A stretch of 64,000 nucleotides of DNA from contig OX621240.1 in NCBI GenBank assembly GCA_951640165.1, positions 2,368,713 through 2,432,712 on the forward strand. The letters are read 5' to 3'. The position numbers and the translations under genes are program-made. Below, in pieces: positions 63,891 through 64,000 of this stretch (position 1 is its first letter; the number at the start of each line of letters is the position of its first letter). The notes beneath the pieces were generated by a model. That model was given only the letters and a program-made list of their open reading frames with translations. It was not told the origin of the DNA and ran no database searches. The stretch comes from Pseudoips prasinana. Its lineage: Eukaryota > Arthropoda > Insecta > Lepidoptera > Nolidae.

Positions 63891-64000
63891 TCAACCTAAC
63901 CTAACCTAATTTATTTCCTAGCAGTACATTTTAGCACAAATATTGTTCAGTACAAGTCACAATATTTCAAGATAGATTATATTGTAACGATATTTACACA

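Overview
The window is AT-rich nuclear DNA from an insect, most probably a moth or butterfly (Lepidoptera). The evidence is the repeat fauna: short Helitron-like elements with Lep1-type ends (3' hairpin, then GGGGCACAGCTAG^T), several tRNA-derived SINE families, the ~600-bp repeats bracketed by AGGGTTCCGTA / TACGGAACCCT, and LINE tails of a kind common in moth genomes. No bacterial, organellar or rRNA genes and no CRISPR array were seen. Species assignment is inference.

Layout. 1-4.9 kb: a CR1/L2-like non-LTR retrotransposon on the minus strand (element A), with an open 980-codon endonuclease/reverse-transcriptase ORF and a broken ORF1. 5.4-5.75 kb: a SINE with a 9-bp target duplication. 7-12.2 kb: a second, apparently complete CR1-like element on the minus strand (element B), with an open ORF1 and an open 945-codon ORF2 that has no in-frame ATG before residue 166. 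13-24 kb: a mosaic of SINEs, Helitrons, GGTTCCG repeats, RTE-type relics and an exact 209-bp tandem duplication. 24.5-26.3 kb: a Tc1-like DD34E transposon with ~26-bp terminal inverted repeats and a TA duplication, nested in an older repeat; its transposase has one frameshift. 29.8 kb: the best candidate for a host gene, a minus-strand terminal exon encoding a transmembrane helix and a short tail behind a good splice acceptor. 30-40 kb: MITEs, a hAT-like element with 8-bp duplications, a truncated relative of element B, and an RNase H/zinc-finger LINE end. 40-55 kb: the GGTTCCG family inserted into its own copy with an ~11-bp duplication, head-to-tail tandem Helitrons, a MITE inside a Helitron, and several strikingly perfect palindromes (one 98 bp with no spacer, and two compound double hairpins). 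55-64 kb: mostly empty sequence, then an internally deleted piggyBac-like element with TTAA duplications and more SINEs.

How it works together. Almost nothing here cooperates as a pathway. The LINEs (A, B and relatives) would supply the reverse transcriptase and endonuclease able to move LINE copies and perhaps SINEs. Tc1, piggyBac, hAT-like elements and Helitrons are cut-and-paste or rolling-circle passengers. The single exon at 29.8 kb suggests the window lies in or beside a large-intron host gene on the minus strand. I did not find a convincing new multi-gene system. The least explained observations are the long perfect palindromes, two of which are side-by-side double hairpins, and the unassigned transmembrane exon. 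Pairwise similarities were judged by eye; no alignment or search was run.
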